Notes under the pieces: model-generated | Told to the model about the DNA's origin: nothing | Databases searched by the model: none | What the model saw: the letters and a program-made list of their open reading frames with translations, nothing else | Part shown: one piece after another, positions 1-9,914 of the stretch | How the letters are laid out: each line of letters opens with the position of its first letter | Numbering within the stretch: position 1 is the stretch's first letter | DNA from: Nocardia blacklockiae | GTDB taxonomy: Bacteria > Actinomycetota > Actinomycetes > Mycobacteriales > Mycobacteriaceae | Assembly (NCBI RefSeq): GCF_015477355.1 | Contig: NZ_JADLRJ010000005.1 | Span: forward strand, 372,001-436,000 | Direction: 5' to 3' | Length of the DNA: 64,000 nucleotides | Program-made: the position numbers and the translations under genes

Positions 1-1
1 G

Positions 2-505
2 GAATGGGATTCGGCGCCGATGTTCTTCGGTTTCGCCGCCGCTGCCGACGGCGAGACGACCGTCACCGCGGGCCCGCTGGAGAATGCCGAGACCGCCGCC
101 TCGGCAATGCATCCGGTGCATTTGCGGGCGGCGCAGCTGAAACACAAGGGCATGCCGCTGTGGGGTTTCGGTCTGGTTTTCGAAGGTTATTGCGAGGAAT
201 TCACCCCGGAGGAAACCGCGTCCGGCGAGATGCGCCGGATCATGCTGGAAGGCCGCCTGCCCGACCGTCCCACCGCCGAGGAAATGGCGAACGCGGTCAT
301 CTACGACGCCCGCGGCAACGAGTGGGTCGCGCTCACCTACCGTTATCTCCCCGAACGGGGCGTCTCCGAATTGTTCACTCCCGCAGCCGATTTCACCAAG
401 CCTCCGCTGGGGCTCGCCGGCTATCTCTGGTCGGCCGCGCTGCTGCTCGACCCCGCGAACCGGCTGCACGTCCTGGAAATGATCGCGGCCGACCAGGACG
501 AGTAG
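2..505 (+). CDS. Hypothetical protein, 5' end cut by window edge
   Basis: The reading frame is open from the first bases of the window to a TAG at 503-505, giving 167 visible residues. A methionine lies at position 20, but the codons before it (E W D S A P) are in the same frame with no ribosome-binding site in front of it, so the gene probably starts outside the window. I recognise no domain. The protein is acidic and soluble-looking, has no membrane segment and ends in DQDE. Codon use is GC-rich at third positions, as expected of a real gene here. Function unknown. Confidence 0.6.
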   Translation, partial: EWDSAPMFFGFAAAADGETTVTAGPLENAETAASAMHPVHLRAAQLKHKGMPLWGFGLVFEGYCEEFTPEETASGEMRRIMLEGRLPDRPTAEEMANAVIYDARGNEWVALTYRYLPERGVSELFTPAADFTKPPLGLAGYLWSAALLLDPANRLHVLEMIAADQDE

Positions 506-599
506 ACGCGCCCACGGTTGCGAATTCGGGTCAAGCGGCGTTAACGATCCGACGGTGGCAATAGATTTGCACTACGACAGCTACCGAAGGGAACTATCA

Positions 600-965
600 A
601 TGAGCAAATCACTCACCGCCACCCGCCTCGCGGCCGCCGCCGCGACGGCCCTGGGGTGCGTCGCCGTCTTCGGTGTCGGCACCGCGAACGCCGCGCCCGA
701 GGACTGCACCGTCACCCGCGACCTCGTCGGCGCGACCGCGACCTGCCACGACGTCGATTTCCCGCCGGGCCGCGAATACAGCCTGGTGGTCGAGTGCTTC
801 GGAGTGGCCCCCGTGCCCTTCGCCTTCCCGCTGGTCCAGGTCGGCCCGTACCGCGGATCCTGGAGCGGTTCGTTCAGCCCGTCCGGCGGCGGCTCGGCGT
901 CCTGCCTGGGCCCCATGAGCATCGGCACGGCGACCAACGCGTACGTGCGGGTCTATCGCGAGTGA
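600..965 (+). CDS. Small secreted protein, four cysteines
   Basis: A 121-residue protein with a clear Sec signal peptide: basic start (MSKSLTATR), hydrophobic alanine/valine core and likely cleavage after GTANA (about residue 31). The mature part of about 90 residues holds four cysteines, enough for two disulfides. The ATG at 600 is preceded by GAAGGGA at about -9; an upstream in-frame ATG at 555 lacks this and would bury the signal peptide. The 3' end overlaps the convergent TetR gene by 13 bases. The fold resembles small exported actinobacterial hypothetical proteins, but no function can be given. Confidence 0.75.
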   Translation: MSKSLTATRLAAAAATALGCVAVFGVGTANAAPEDCTVTRDLVGATATCHDVDFPPGREYSLVVECFGVAPVPFAFPLVQVGPYRGSWSGSFSPSGGGSASCLGPMSIGTATNAYVRVYRE

Positions 966-1528
966 TCGGGCCGGGTCGTCCGGTCGACGATGTCCAAGGC
1001 GATGCGGGTCGCGGCGAGGTAGCTCTCCTCGTCGTCGAGTTCCAGGTCGCCCATCATCGACAGACTCCAGCTGATGGCGAGCAGCGCCTGGCGGGCGTGG
1101 AAGGTGGCCAGCGGGGTGCGGTCGGGGGCGGTGATCAGGTCGGCCAGCACCCGGAACTGGTAGCGCAGGCTGCTGCCGATGCCGAGGTCACGGAAGGCGG
1201 ACTGGTTCTCGGCCCAGAACCGGATCATGTCCTTCCCCAGGCTGTGCAGGAGCGCGCCGTAGCGGGTGACGATCTCCGCCGCGCGCTCCCGGCCGGGCGG
1301 CGTGGACTCCGCCCACGCCACGATCTCGTCGACGCCGCCGCGCAGGTCCTCCGACAGGCTGACCACGATGTCTTCCTTGGTCCGGAAGTGGTAGTACAGC
1401 GCGGCTTTGGTGACTCCCAGGCGCTCGGCGATCTCCCGCAGCGAGGTCTTGTCGTACCCGCGCTCGGCGAACAGCTCCATGGCCGTGGCGCGGATCCGCT
1501 CCCGGGTGTCGCTGCGACGCCTGTCCAT
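953..1528 (-). CDS. TetR/AcrR family transcriptional regulator
   Basis: 191 residues. The N-terminal helix-turn-helix is at about residues 28-48 (TSLREIAERLGVTKAALYYH), the canonical TetR signature ending in the LYYHF helix. The C-terminal ligand/dimer domain is generic and does not reveal the inducer. It lies on the same strand 150 bases downstream of the flavin-monooxygenase/ABC operon, so it may be a separate unit. A GCCG-GT-CGGC inverted repeat sits about 65 bases upstream of its start and is a candidate autoregulatory operator. Targets unknown. Confidence 0.9.
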   Translation of the reverse strand: MDRRRSDTRERIRATAMELFAERGYDKTSLREIAERLGVTKAALYYHFRTKEDIVVSLSEDLRGGVDEIVAWAESTPPGRERAAEIVTRYGALLHSLGKDMIRFWAENQSAFRDLGIGSSLRYQFRVLADLITAPDRTPLATFHARQALLAISWSLSMMGDLELDDEESYLAATRIALDIVDRTTRPDHSR

Positions 1529-1592
1529 CGCATCCCTTCGCTCTGCTTGACGACCGGCAAGGAGAACTCTAGCGTGACCCTCGGGCCGATTA

Positions 1593-1609
1593 CCTAGCCG
1601 GTCGGCAAG
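1593..1609. promoter_or_regulatory. Possible operator upstream of the TetR gene
   Basis: An imperfect inverted repeat, TAGCCG-GT-CGGCAA, lies in the 150-base gap between the TetR start (1528) and the end of the flavin-monooxygenase operon (1679). Size and symmetry suit a TetR dimer, and TetR repressors commonly bind their own promoter. This is inference from symmetry only. Confidence 0.3.
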
Positions 1610-1678
1610 TCAATAGCGTGGGGAGTCGCGGCGCACGAGGGGTTCGCCGCGTCCTCCGCCGCTGACGCCGCGCGGGCG

Positions 1679-2821
1679 TCAGGCGGCGCGGATGTGCGAC
1701 AGACCCCACTCGCGGGCCAGCAGCCGGTGGGAGGTGAGGCGGTCCTCGTGCTTGTGCGTCACCGAGGTGACGACGAGTTCGTTTGCGCCGGTGAGCTGTT
1801 GGAGCGCGGTCAGGCGCTGCGCGACGTGGGCGGGGGTCCCGACGAACTGGGTGGTGACGCGGTCGTGGACGAGGCGCTGCTGCTGTTCGGTCAGCGGCGC
1901 GGCGGTGTCGGGGTCCTGGTACTCGGCCGCGCCGGAACCGCTGCGGATGCTGTAGACCCAGTGCCCGAAGGTGGCGGCGAGGTGCTTGGCGGTCGACTCC
2001 TCCTCGGCGACCACCACATCCGCGGACACCACCAGGTACGGCTCGGGGTAGCGCGCCGACGGCCGGAACGAATCACGATAGGCCGCAACGGTTTCCAGGA
2101 TCGTTCCCGGCGACACGTGGTAGTTCGCCGCGAACGGCAGGCCCAGCCGCCCGGCCAGCTGGGCGCTCTCGCCGCCGCTGGAGCCGAACAGCCACAGGTC
2201 GACGTCCGCGCCCTCGCCCGGAACCGCGTGCAGCGCAACGCCGCCCGCGGTCCGGTAGTCACCGGCCAGCAGCGCCCGGATCTGCTCGACCTGCTCGGTG
2301 TAGCCGACGGCCTGCGCGCCGGGCAGCAGCAGCGCCTCGAAGGAAGCCGCCAGCCGGGAGGTGTCGAGCTGCTGGCCCGGGGTGAACGGCGGCGGGATCA
2401 CCACACCGTCGCGCACCCGGGTCGGGCGCGCGGGCGCCCGCACCGGCGGCACGCCCGCCGACCGCAGCTGCGCCACGCGGTGCGCCGAGCGGCCCAGACC
2501 GAGATCGAGCCGCCCCGGGTACAGCGCGTCGACGGTCCCGAACGACTCCACCACCGAGGCCGCGGTGTGGTGCCCGAGCTGCACGGCGGCCGAGCCCACC
2601 CGAATCGTGCTGGTGGCGGCCGCGACCAGGCCGATCAGCGTGGCGGTGGCGGAGCTGGCGACCTGCACGAAGTGGTGTTCGGCCAGCCAGAAGCGCCGGT
2701 ATCCCCAGGCTTCGGCGTGCCGGGCCAGGTCCACGGTGTTGCGGAGGGCTTGCTGCGGCGTGGACCCGGCGCTGACCGGGGACAGGTCCAGCACCGATAG
2801 TGGGACGCTCGACTGGGTCAT
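1679..2821 (-). CDS. LLM-class flavin-dependent oxidoreductase, MsnO8-like
   Basis: 380 residues of the bacterial-luciferase TIM-barrel fold. The start (PLSVLDLSPVSAGSTPQQAL), the AEHHF motif near residue 50 and GRLDLGLGRS are typical of 'group 1' luciferase-like oxidoreductases (MsnO8 type). Such enzymes use reduced FMN and oxygen to oxidise small substrates; the substrate here is unknown. The ATG at 2821 overlaps the stop of the preceding gene (ATGA), showing translational coupling. It is the last gene of a nine-gene operon holding two ABC import systems, which suggests it processes an imported compound. Confidence 0.88.
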   Translation of the reverse strand: MTQSSVPLSVLDLSPVSAGSTPQQALRNTVDLARHAEAWGYRRFWLAEHHFVQVASSATATLIGLVAAATSTIRVGSAAVQLGHHTAASVVESFGTVDALYPGRLDLGLGRSAHRVAQLRSAGVPPVRAPARPTRVRDGVVIPPPFTPGQQLDTSRLAASFEALLLPGAQAVGYTEQVEQIRALLAGDYRTAGGVALHAVPGEGADVDLWLFGSSGGESAQLAGRLGLPFAANYHVSPGTILETVAAYRDSFRPSARYPEPYLVVSADVVVAEEESTAKHLAATFGHWVYSIRSGSGAAEYQDPDTAAPLTEQQQRLVHDRVTTQFVGTPAHVAQRLTALQQLTGANELVVTSVTHKHEDRLTSHRLLAREWGLSHIRAA

Positions 2822-4182
2822 GACGCCCGGACTCCTTCGCTGTTCTCGTGGGGGTGGCGCAGACCGAGGTGGTCGCGCAATGTCGTGCCGGTGTACTCGG
2901 TGCGGAAACTGCCGAGCTCCTGGAGTTGCGGGACCACCTTGTCGACGAATTCGTCCAGCCCGCCCGGGGTGAGGTGGGGCACCAGGATGAAGCCGTCGGC
3001 GGCGTCGTGCTGCACGTAGCGGTCGATCTCGGCGGCCACCTCGCGCGGCGAGCCGACGAACTGCTGCCGCGCGGTCACCTCGATGATGAGCTCGCGAATG
3101 CTGAGGTTGCCGGCCTCCGCCCGCGCCCGCCACGCCTCGGCGACCGCGCGCGGGTCCTTGGCGTGCCGCACCCGGCCGCGGGTGATGTCGACGTTGTCCG
3201 CCGGTTCGATCTCCGGCAGCGGGCCGTCCGGGTCGTAGCCGGAAAGGTCACGGCCCCAGACCTGTTCGAGGAAGGCGATCGCTGTCTGCGGCCCGACCTG
3301 CTGGAGCCGGATGTGGCGGGCCCGCTCCTCGGCGTCGGCACGGCTGTCGCCGAGTACGAAGGTGGCGGCGGGCAGGATCTTCAGGTCGTCGCGGGCCCGG
3401 CCGTACTTCGCCAGCCTGCCCTTCACATCGGCGTAGAACCGCTGACCGTCCTCGAGTTCGCCGTGGCGGCTGAAGATGGCGTCGGCCTTGGCGGCGCCGA
3501 ATTCGCGGCCCTCGTCGGAGTCGCCCGCCTGTATCTGCACGGGGTAGCCCTGCGGGCTGCGCGGCAGCACGAACCGTCCCTCGATGTCGAACTGCGTGCT
3601 GTCGACGCGCACGCTGGGCGCGGGGCGCGCGAAGACGCCGCGTTCACGGTCCACCACCAGCGCGTCCGCCGGCCAGCTGTCCCACAGCGCGCGGGTCGCG
3701 TCGACGACCTCGGCGGCGCGGACGTACCGCTCGGCGTGCGGCAGGTAGCCGCCGCGGCGGAAGTTCTCGCCGGTGAACGCGTCGGAGGAGGTGACGGCGT
3801 TCCACGCGGCGCGGCCGCCGGACAGGTGGTCGAGTGTCGCGAACTGCTTGGCCAGCTCGAACGGTTCGTTGAAGGTGGTGTTGATCGTTCCGGCCAGCCC
3901 GAGCCGGGTGGTGACTCCGGCCAGGGCGTTGAGCACGGTGAAGGTGTCGGGGCGGCCCACCACGTCCAAGTCGAAGATGCGGCCCCGGTGCTCGCGCAGC
4001 CGCAGGCCCTCGGCCAGGAAGAAGAAGTCGAACAGGCCGCGCTCGGCGGTGCGCGCCAGGTGCGTGAACGAGTCGAACTCGACCTGGCTGTGCGAGTCCG
4101 GGTCGCTCCAGACCGTGGTGTTGTTGACGCCGGGGAAATGGGCGGCCAGGTGAATCTGCTTGCGTACCTGTTGTTTCGCCAT
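2818..4182 (-). CDS. NtaA/SnaA/DszA-type FMNH2-dependent monooxygenase
   Basis: 454 residues. The opening (KQIHLAAHFPGVNNTTVWSD), the FFFLAEGLRLREH segment and the SGGRAAWNAVTSSD motif mark the NtaA/SnaA/SoxA/DszA family. Members oxidise nitrilotriacetate, sulfones or related C-N/C-S substrates using FMNH2 from a separate reductase. ATG 4182 has a GGAGG-type site upstream (in the complement of 4188-4197) and the stop overlaps the next start. It lies 7 bases after the preceding oxidoreductase. The family and neighbourhood suggest C-S or C-N bond cleavage; the exact substrate cannot be read from sequence. Confidence 0.9.
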   Translation of the reverse strand: MAKQQVRKQIHLAAHFPGVNNTTVWSDPDSHSQVEFDSFTHLARTAERGLFDFFFLAEGLRLREHRGRIFDLDVVGRPDTFTVLNALAGVTTRLGLAGTINTTFNEPFELAKQFATLDHLSGGRAAWNAVTSSDAFTGENFRRGGYLPHAERYVRAAEVVDATRALWDSWPADALVVDRERGVFARPAPSVRVDSTQFDIEGRFVLPRSPQGYPVQIQAGDSDEGREFGAAKADAIFSRHGELEDGQRFYADVKGRLAKYGRARDDLKILPAATFVLGDSRADAEERARHIRLQQVGPQTAIAFLEQVWGRDLSGYDPDGPLPEIEPADNVDITRGRVRHAKDPRAVAEAWRARAEAGNLSIRELIIEVTARQQFVGSPREVAAEIDRYVQHDAADGFILVPHLTPGGLDEFVDKVVPQLQELGSFRTEYTGTTLRDHLGLRHPHENSEGVRAS

Positions 4183-4189
4183 GTCGTCC

Positions 4190-5269
4190 TCAGGAGGTGG
4201 TCGCGTAGCGGTTGGCGGGGCGCGGCAGCCCGAGCCGTTCCCGCAGGGTCGGGGCGAGGCGGGGCAGTTGCGTGGCGAACGCGGCCAGGGCCAGCGGCCG
4301 CAACACGACCCCGTCGCCGGCGCATTCCGCGCGCACCCGCGTGAGCAACGCACGCAGCGTCGCGGGAGTTCCGGTGTGGCGCAGCGAGTTCGGCGGCGTA
4401 GTGGGTGTCCATGCCTCCAGTTGGGCGATATCGACCGCGGCCTGTTCCTCGGTCGCGGCGACGTGGACGTCGATATCCACCAGTACCCGAATTCGATCGG
4501 CGTCGCGCCCGGCCGCGACGGCGGCGGCGCGGAGCCGGCTGCGGGCCGCGGCGGCCGCCGCGAGATCCGGTGCGGCGATGCGGAGCAGGTCGGCGCGGTG
4601 GATCGCGACCCGGGTGCTGTGCGGGTCGGCGGCGCGCACCGCGATCAGCGGCTGGGCCTGCGGCGAGCGCGGCGTGATCGAGGGGCCCTTCACCGCGAAG
4701 TTGTCCCCGGCGAAGTCGATGTAGTGCAGTTTGTCGCGGTCGATGAAGCGGCCGGTGGCGCGGTCGCGAATCTCGGCGTCGTCCTCCCAGCTGTCCCACA
4801 GCCGGGTCACCACCTCGATCGCCTCGTCCGCCTCGTGCCAGAGCGCGGCCTCGTCCTGTTCTGCCTTGCGCCCGAACAACTTCGACTGCCCGCGCGACAC
4901 CGCGACCTCCCAGCCGGCCCGGCCGTAGGTCGCGAAGTCCAGGCTGGCAACGGCTTTCGAGACGTGGAACGGCTCGGTGTGAGTGACCGGCGCCTGGGGA
5001 ATCAGGCCGATGCGGCGGGTGGCCGCGGCGGCCCGCGCGGCGATGCCCACCGCCTCCAGCCGTCCCGTCGCGCCCTCGGATTGCAGCGCGAAGGAATCGG
5101 GCAGGAACGCGAAGTCGATCCCCGCGGCGTCGGCGGCCGCGATCGCCTCCACCCAGTAGTCGGCGGTGAAGATGTCTTCCGCGCGGGAGTCGGTGCGCCG
5201 CCACGACGCGGGGTGGATCCCGGTGCCGGACAACTCGACACCGATCAGCAACGGATTCGGCACGGTCAT
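4190..5269 (-). CDS. LLM-class flavin-dependent oxidoreductase
   Basis: 359 residues, a luciferase-like flavin monooxygenase (opening MTVPNPLLIGVELSGTGIHP; YGRAGWEVAVSR corresponds to the SGGR.GWN motif of the family). It abuts the ABC ATPase gene upstream (the stop at 5270-5272 directly precedes its ATG at 5267-5269) and is followed 7 bases later by the NtaA-type monooxygenase. It is the second of four such enzymes in the operon. It probably needs reduced flavin from a partner reductase; a flavin reductase gene lies about 9 kb away at 13712-14236. Substrate unknown. Confidence 0.87.
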   Translation of the reverse strand: MTVPNPLLIGVELSGTGIHPASWRRTDSRAEDIFTADYWVEAIAAADAAGIDFAFLPDSFALQSEGATGRLEAVGIAARAAAATRRIGLIPQAPVTHTEPFHVSKAVASLDFATYGRAGWEVAVSRGQSKLFGRKAEQDEAALWHEADEAIEVVTRLWDSWEDDAEIRDRATGRFIDRDKLHYIDFAGDNFAVKGPSITPRSPQAQPLIAVRAADPHSTRVAIHRADLLRIAAPDLAAAAAARSRLRAAAVAAGRDADRIRVLVDIDVHVAATEEQAAVDIAQLEAWTPTTPPNSLRHTGTPATLRALLTRVRAECAGDGVVLRPLALAAFATQLPRLAPTLRERLGLPRPANRYATTS

Positions 5270-6910
5270 TCAGGCGGTCCTTTCGATGGATGCGGGCCCC
5301 GCGGCGGTCGTGCGCACGGTGCCCGGTATCGCGCCGAGCAGTTCGCGGGTGTACTCGTGGGCGGGTGCGGCGAAGAGCTTCGCGGTGGCGGCGGTTTCGA
5401 CGATCTCGCCGGATCGCATGACCGCCACGCGATCGGCGATGCGGCGGACCACGGCCAGGTCGTGGGTGATGAACAGGTAGCTCAGGTCGAGTTCGCGCTG
5501 GAGTTCTTCCAGCAGGTCGAGGATCTGCGCCTGCACCGAGACGTCCAGCGCCGACACCGGTTCGTCGAGCACCACCAGATCCGGGCGCAGCGCCAGCGCG
5601 CGGGCGATCGCGACGCGCTGGCGCTGCCCGCCGGACAGCGAGCCGGGGCGGCGATTCAGGTAGTCGGCGGGCAGCGCCACCTGGTCGAGCAGTTCGGCGA
5701 CGCGGGCACGGCGGTCGCCGATGCCGAACGCGCGCAACGGTTCCGCGACGGCCTGGCCGACGGTGAGCTTGGGATTCAGCGAGGCGTACGGGTTCTGGTA
5801 GACCACCTGGACGCGGCGGCGCAACTCGCGCAGCCGAGCGCCGCGCAGCGCGCCGATGTCCTGTCCGTCGAAGGTCACCGAGCCCGCGTCGGGTCGTTCC
5901 AGGCGCGCGACGAGGCGGGCCGTGGTGGTCTTGCCGGACCCGGATTCGCCGACCAGCGCCAGGGTTTCGCCGCGATCGACGTGCAGCGACACGTCGGCGA
6001 CCGCGGTGAGCGTGGCGCCGGGACCGACGCGGAAGGTCCGGCGCAGGCCCGCGGCCGCCAGCAGCGGCGTGCTCGCCGCGGGCCGTTCCGGCCGGGTCGC
6101 GCTGTCCAGGGCGGGTACCGCGGCCAGCAGCCGCCGGGTGTAGTCGTGCTGCGGATCGGTCAATACCGCTGCGGTGGGCCCGGTTTCGACGATCTCGCCG
6201 TGGCGCATGACCGCGATCCGGTCGGCCCGGTCGGCCGCCACGCCCAGGTCGTGGGTGATCAGCAGCACCGCGGTGCCCGACTCGGCGGCGCGGCGGGCCA
6301 GGTGGTCGAGGATGTGGCGCTGGACGGTGACGTCGAGGGCGCTGGTCGGCTCGTCGGCGATCAACAGGTCGGGTCCGCAGGCCAGCGCCGCGCCGATGAG
6401 CACGCGCTGCCGCTGCCCGCCGGAGAGGTCCTGCGGATATTGCCGCGCCCGCAGTTCGGGGCGATCCAGCCCCGCTTCGGTGAGGATCCGCACGGCCTCC
6501 ACCCACCCGGTCCGACGGGTGGCGCGGCCGTGGATGCGCAGGGCCTCGGCCACCTGATCGCCGATGCGCAGCACCGGGTTCAGCGAGGTGCCGGGATCCT
6601 GCGGCACCAAACCGATGCGCGCGCCGCGCAACCGGCGCAACCGGCGCGGAGTGGCGTCGTCGATGCGTTCGCCGTCGAAGTGGACGCGGCCGCCGGTGAT
6701 CTCGCCGCCGTGCAGCAGACCGATGACCGCGTGCGCGAGAGTCGACTTGCCCGAACCGGATTCGCCGACCAGCGCCACGGTCTCCCCCGCCGCGACGGTC
6801 AGCGACGCGCCCGCCACGGCCGTCGTCGCCGCGTCTCCCGTGCCGTAGCGCACGCGCAGATCCTCGATGCGCAGCAGCGGCTCGGGCCGCCGGTCCACCG
6901 CCGCGCTCAT
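5270..6910 (-). CDS. ABC transporter, fused double ATPase (oligopeptide/nickel type)
   Basis: 546 residues with two complete nucleotide-binding domains, equivalent to DppD and DppF joined in one chain. Each half has a Walker A (GESGSGKST near residue 45, GESGSGKTT in the second half), an LSGGQRQRV signature and a Walker B ([24 protein letters not shown]). It powers import through the two permeases encoded just upstream (6907-8796). The ATG at 6910 overlaps the stop of the DppC-like permease by four bases. No solute-binding protein gene is adjacent, so the substrate is unassigned; co-encoded monooxygenases suggest a sulfur- or nitrogen-containing organic compound. Confidence 0.93.
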   Translation of the reverse strand: MSAAVDRRPEPLLRIEDLRVRYGTGDAATTAVAGASLTVAAGETVALVGESGSGKSTLAHAVIGLLHGGEITGGRVHFDGERIDDATPRRLRRLRGARIGLVPQDPGTSLNPVLRIGDQVAEALRIHGRATRRTGWVEAVRILTEAGLDRPELRARQYPQDLSGGQRQRVLIGAALACGPDLLIADEPTSALDVTVQRHILDHLARRAAESGTAVLLITHDLGVAADRADRIAVMRHGEIVETGPTAAVLTDPQHDYTRRLLAAVPALDSATRPERPAASTPLLAAAGLRRTFRVGPGATLTAVADVSLHVDRGETLALVGESGSGKTTTARLVARLERPDAGSVTFDGQDIGALRGARLRELRRRVQVVYQNPYASLNPKLTVGQAVAEPLRAFGIGDRRARVAELLDQVALPADYLNRRPGSLSGGQRQRVAIARALALRPDLVVLDEPVSALDVSVQAQILDLLEELQRELDLSYLFITHDLAVVRRIADRVAVMRSGEIVETAATAKLFAAPAHEYTRELLGAIPGTVRTTAAGPASIERTA

Positions 6911-7782
6911 CGGTCGCCGTCCCGGGCGAGAGTGCGGCCGAGGTGCTGGGCCGACAGCACCACCGCGACGATCACCAGGCCGGGCAGCGTCGTCATCCAC
7001 CACGACGTGGCGAGGTAGTTGCGGCCCTCGGAGATGAGCGAGCCCCACTCCGGGGTGGGCGGCGTGGCACCGTAGCCGAGGAAGCTCAGCGAGGAGACCG
7101 CCAGCACGGCGACCCCGAATTCGACGGCCGCCAGCGCCGCGACGGGCGCGTAGGCGTTGCGCAGCACGTGCCGCACCAGCACGGCCGGCCACCGCACGCC
7201 GGACGCCAGGGCGGCCTCCACGTATTGGGCCCGCCGGACCCGCAGCACCTCGGTGCGCATCACCCGCGCGAACCGCGCGACCAGCGCGACGCCCACCGCG
7301 ATCGCGACATTGCGGGTGCCGAAGCCGAGCACGGTGACCAGCGCCAGCGAGGTCAGCAGCTCCGGGATGGACAGCAGCACATCGACCACGCGCATCGTCA
7401 CCGAGTCCACGACCCCGCCGACCGCCCCGGCGACCAGGCCGATCAGCGTGCCGCAGACCAGGCCGATGAGCACCGCGAAAACGGTGGCGGTCAACGACAA
7501 TTCGGCCGCGTGCACCACGCGCGTGTACACGTCGCGCCCGAGGTTGTCGGTGCCGAACCAGTGCTCCGCGCTGGGCCCGCGCAGCTTCTGCGCCGGAACC
7601 CCGACCAGCGGGTCGCGCGCGGTGAACAGCGTCGGCGCCACCGCCCAGCCCAATACCAGCAGCAGCACCAGCCCGGCGAGCACCGCGAAGACGTTCTCGC
7701 GCAGGAACTTCAGCACGGCCGCCGGACCCGGCACCGCGATCCGAGGCGCGGCGAACCGTTCCACCACAGCGGATTCGGTCAC
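6907..7782 (-). CDS. ABC transporter permease, DppC type
   Basis: 291 residues from a GTG start at 7782, preceded by GGAGAGGAG at a normal distance; an earlier in-frame start at 7821 lacks such a site. It has an N-terminal membrane helix ([17 protein letters not shown]), a periplasmic stretch with [15 protein letters not shown], typical of DppC/OppC/NikC, and then five membrane helices with the EAA-loop region. It forms the membrane channel with the DppB-like protein upstream and is driven by the fused ATPase downstream. Confidence 0.92.
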   Translation of the reverse strand: MTESAVVERFAAPRIAVPGPAAVLKFLRENVFAVLAGLVLLLVLGWAVAPTLFTARDPLVGVPAQKLRGPSAEHWFGTDNLGRDVYTRVVHAAELSLTATVFAVLIGLVCGTLIGLVAGAVGGVVDSVTMRVVDVLLSIPELLTSLALVTVLGFGTRNVAIAVGVALVARFARVMRTEVLRVRRAQYVEAALASGVRWPAVLVRHVLRNAYAPVAALAAVEFGVAVLAVSSLSFLGYGATPPTPEWGSLISEGRNYLATSWWMTTLPGLVIVAVVLSAQHLGRTLARDGDR

Positions 7783-7836
7783 TTCCGCACTCCTCTCCAC
7801 AACTTGTCCACAGGCGTCCACACCTGCTCCACACGG

Positions 7837-8796
7837 TTACGCACGCGCCGGCTCCCGCACTCGAAAGGTCTGGGCCACACGGGGATCCAGCACCGGGTAC
7901 ACCAGGTCGACGGCCAGATTGACCAGGACGAAGGCCAGGGCCGTGAGCATGACGATGCCTTGCACCACGGGGATGTCCTGGTTCAACACGGCGGTCTGGG
8001 TGAGGCGGCCCAGGCCGGCTCGGGAGAAGACCGTTTCGACGATGACCGACCCGGCGAGCACCGTGCCGACCCACACGCCCGCGACCGTGAGCGCGGGGGC
8101 GACGGCGGGACGCAGGACGTGCCGCAGTTGCACCCACCACCGCGAGGCGCCCTTGGCGAGAGCGACTTCCACGAACGGTTGCCGCCAGGTCTGCGCGAGG
8201 CTGCTGTGGAGCACCTGCGCGATGACCGCGCCGACCGGGACGGCCAGGGTGACCGCGGGCAGCACCGTGCCTTGCAGCCCCGTGCCGCCGAACGCGGGCA
8301 CCAGCCGCAGCCGGAACGAGAACAGTTGCAGCAGTAGCAATCCCACCCAGAAGGTCGGTGCGGAGGCGCCGATCGGCGGCAGGGCCGTCAACACCCCGCG
8401 CAGCCACCGGCGTTCGGTGTAGGTGGCCGCGAGCGCGAGCGCGGTGCCGAACACCAGGGCGAGGGCGAGCGCGAACGAGGCCAGCGCGAGCGTGGCGGGC
8501 AGCGCGTCGGCGAGTGCGCCGGTCACGGTCTGCCCGGTACTCAGCGAGCGGCCGAGATCGCCCCGCACGGCGTGGGTGAGCGCGGTCCAGTACTGCTGCC
8601 ACACCGGCTGGTCCAGGCCGTATCGCGCGCGCATCTCCGCGATGGCCGCGGGATCGACCGGCGTGCCCGGCGTCGACCCGGCCGCCAGCTCGACCGGATC
8701 CCCGGGTAGCAGGTACAGCACGGCGAACGACACCGTGAAGGCCGCCCACAGCACCGCGACCGCTTGCAGCACACGCAGACTCACGTACCGGGTCAT
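7837..8796 (-). CDS. ABC transporter permease, DppB type
   Basis: 319 residues. The opening [20 protein letters not shown], the LLPGDPVEL motif after the first helix and [13 protein letters not shown] are diagnostic of DppB/OppB/NikB permeases. Six membrane helices follow, with the EAA-like segment [20 protein letters not shown]. The ATG at 8796 overlaps the stop of the upstream luciferase-like gene (ATGA). The next gene (DppC type) starts 54 bases downstream. It acts as half of the import channel. Confidence 0.92.
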   Translation of the reverse strand: MTRYVSLRVLQAVAVLWAAFTVSFAVLYLLPGDPVELAAGSTPGTPVDPAAIAEMRARYGLDQPVWQQYWTALTHAVRGDLGRSLSTGQTVTGALADALPATLALASFALALALVFGTALALAATYTERRWLRGVLTALPPIGASAPTFWVGLLLLQLFSFRLRLVPAFGGTGLQGTVLPAVTLAVPVGAVIAQVLHSSLAQTWRQPFVEVALAKGASRWWVQLRHVLRPAVAPALTVAGVWVGTVLAGSVIVETVFSRAGLGRLTQTAVLNQDIPVVQGIVMLTALAFVLVNLAVDLVYPVLDPRVAQTFRVREPARA

Positions 8797-9863
8797 CGGG
8801 CCGCCACCCCGTCGTAGCGCCGCGCGCCCAGTTCGCGAGCCGGAACGCGTTCGCGCAGTGCGGGAGCCACCTCGGCCTGGAACAGTGCGAGGCTGTCGCG
8901 ATGCTGCCGGGCGGTGAGCCCGTCGCCGTCGGCGGACAGGTGCACGACCTCGTGCCCGAACTGCTCGTGGTAGCGCAGCACCTTGTCCAGCACCTGCTGC
9001 GGGCTGCCGATCAACGCCGAGCTGCGCTCGACGAAGTCCTCCAGCGTCTCGAAAACGATGGGCAGGCCGTGTTTTCGGGCCGCCGCCTGCCGGGCCTCGA
9101 AGATCGGCCGGTACGCCCGCAGCGCGTCCTGCGAGTCGCGAGTCACGTGGAAACCGGCGGTGCCCGCGCCGACCAGCGCGTCCGCCGGGTCGTGGCCGTA
9201 GGCGGCCCAGCGTTCCCGATAGTGCCGCACCAGTTCGGCATACGGCTCGATCGGGTAGGTGACGTTGGCGGAGAACAGCGGATCGCCGTGGCGCGCGGCC
9301 AGTTCCACCGACTCCCGGCTGGTCGCGCTGCCGTGCCAGATCCGCAGGCGCGGCTGGAGCGGCCGGGGCAGCGCCTTGGCGTCGGTCAGCGACGGCCGGA
9401 ATCGGCCCTGCCAGGTGACGCTCTCGCTCTCCCACAGCCGCCGGAACAGTTCGTAGCCTTCGCGATTGCGATCCCATTGGTCGTCGGGCGTGACGTGGAA
9501 CAGTTTCGCCTGGGCCGCGCCGTTGCCCTTGCCGATGATCAGTTCCAGCCGGCCGCCGGACAAGTTGTCCAGCGTCGAGTAGTCCTCGAAGGCGCGCACG
9601 GGATCCAGCAGGCTCAGCGTGGTGACCCCGGTGAACAGCGCGATGCGTGACGTCACCGCCGCGATGTGGCTCAGCACCACCGGCGGCGCGGAGGAGAGGA
9701 ACGGATCCTCGTGCCGCTCACCGACGGCGAACCCGTCGTACCCGAATTCCTCGGCCAGCAGCGCACTCTCGACCACCCGCCGCAAGCGCTGCGCGGGACT
9801 CTCCACCGCGCCCGTCACGGGATCCGGTTGGTGCGTGATCAGCGTCAGCAGCAGAAATCTCAT
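8793..9863 (-). CDS. LLM-class flavin-dependent oxidoreductase
   Basis: 356 residues of the luciferase-like fold (opening [46 protein letters not shown]). It is the first of the four flavin monooxygenases in this operon. It sits between the amino-acid-type ABC system (ends 9915) and the peptide-type ABC system, and its stop overlaps the DppB-type start. FMN (or F420) dependence is a family property; neither cofactor nor substrate is visible directly. The 51-base gap before it contains a CACCTCCTC block, whose complement GAGGAGGTG is a strong ribosome-binding site for the ATG at 9863. Confidence 0.88.
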   Translation of the reverse strand: MRFLLLTLITHQPDPVTGAVESPAQRLRRVVESALLAEEFGYDGFAVGERHEDPFLSSAPPVVLSHIAAVTSRIALFTGVTTLSLLDPVRAFEDYSTLDNLSGGRLELIIGKGNGAAQAKLFHVTPDDQWDRNREGYELFRRLWESESVTWQGRFRPSLTDAKALPRPLQPRLRIWHGSATSRESVELAARHGDPLFSANVTYPIEPYAELVRHYRERWAAYGHDPADALVGAGTAGFHVTRDSQDALRAYRPIFEARQAAARKHGLPIVFETLEDFVERSSALIGSPQQVLDKVLRYHEQFGHEVVHLSADGDGLTARQHRDSLALFQAEVAPALRERVPARELGARRYDGVAAR

Positions 9864-9914
9864 ACCGCGAACACCTCCTCGGTAGCTCTCGTCCGACGAT
9901 CGGAATTCGCGTGG

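Noticed and set aside
4160-7018. 952-codon plus-strand frame across oxidoreductase and ATPase genes
   Set aside because: It lies antisense to three well-conserved proteins and has the Arg/Gly/His-rich composition of a shadow frame.
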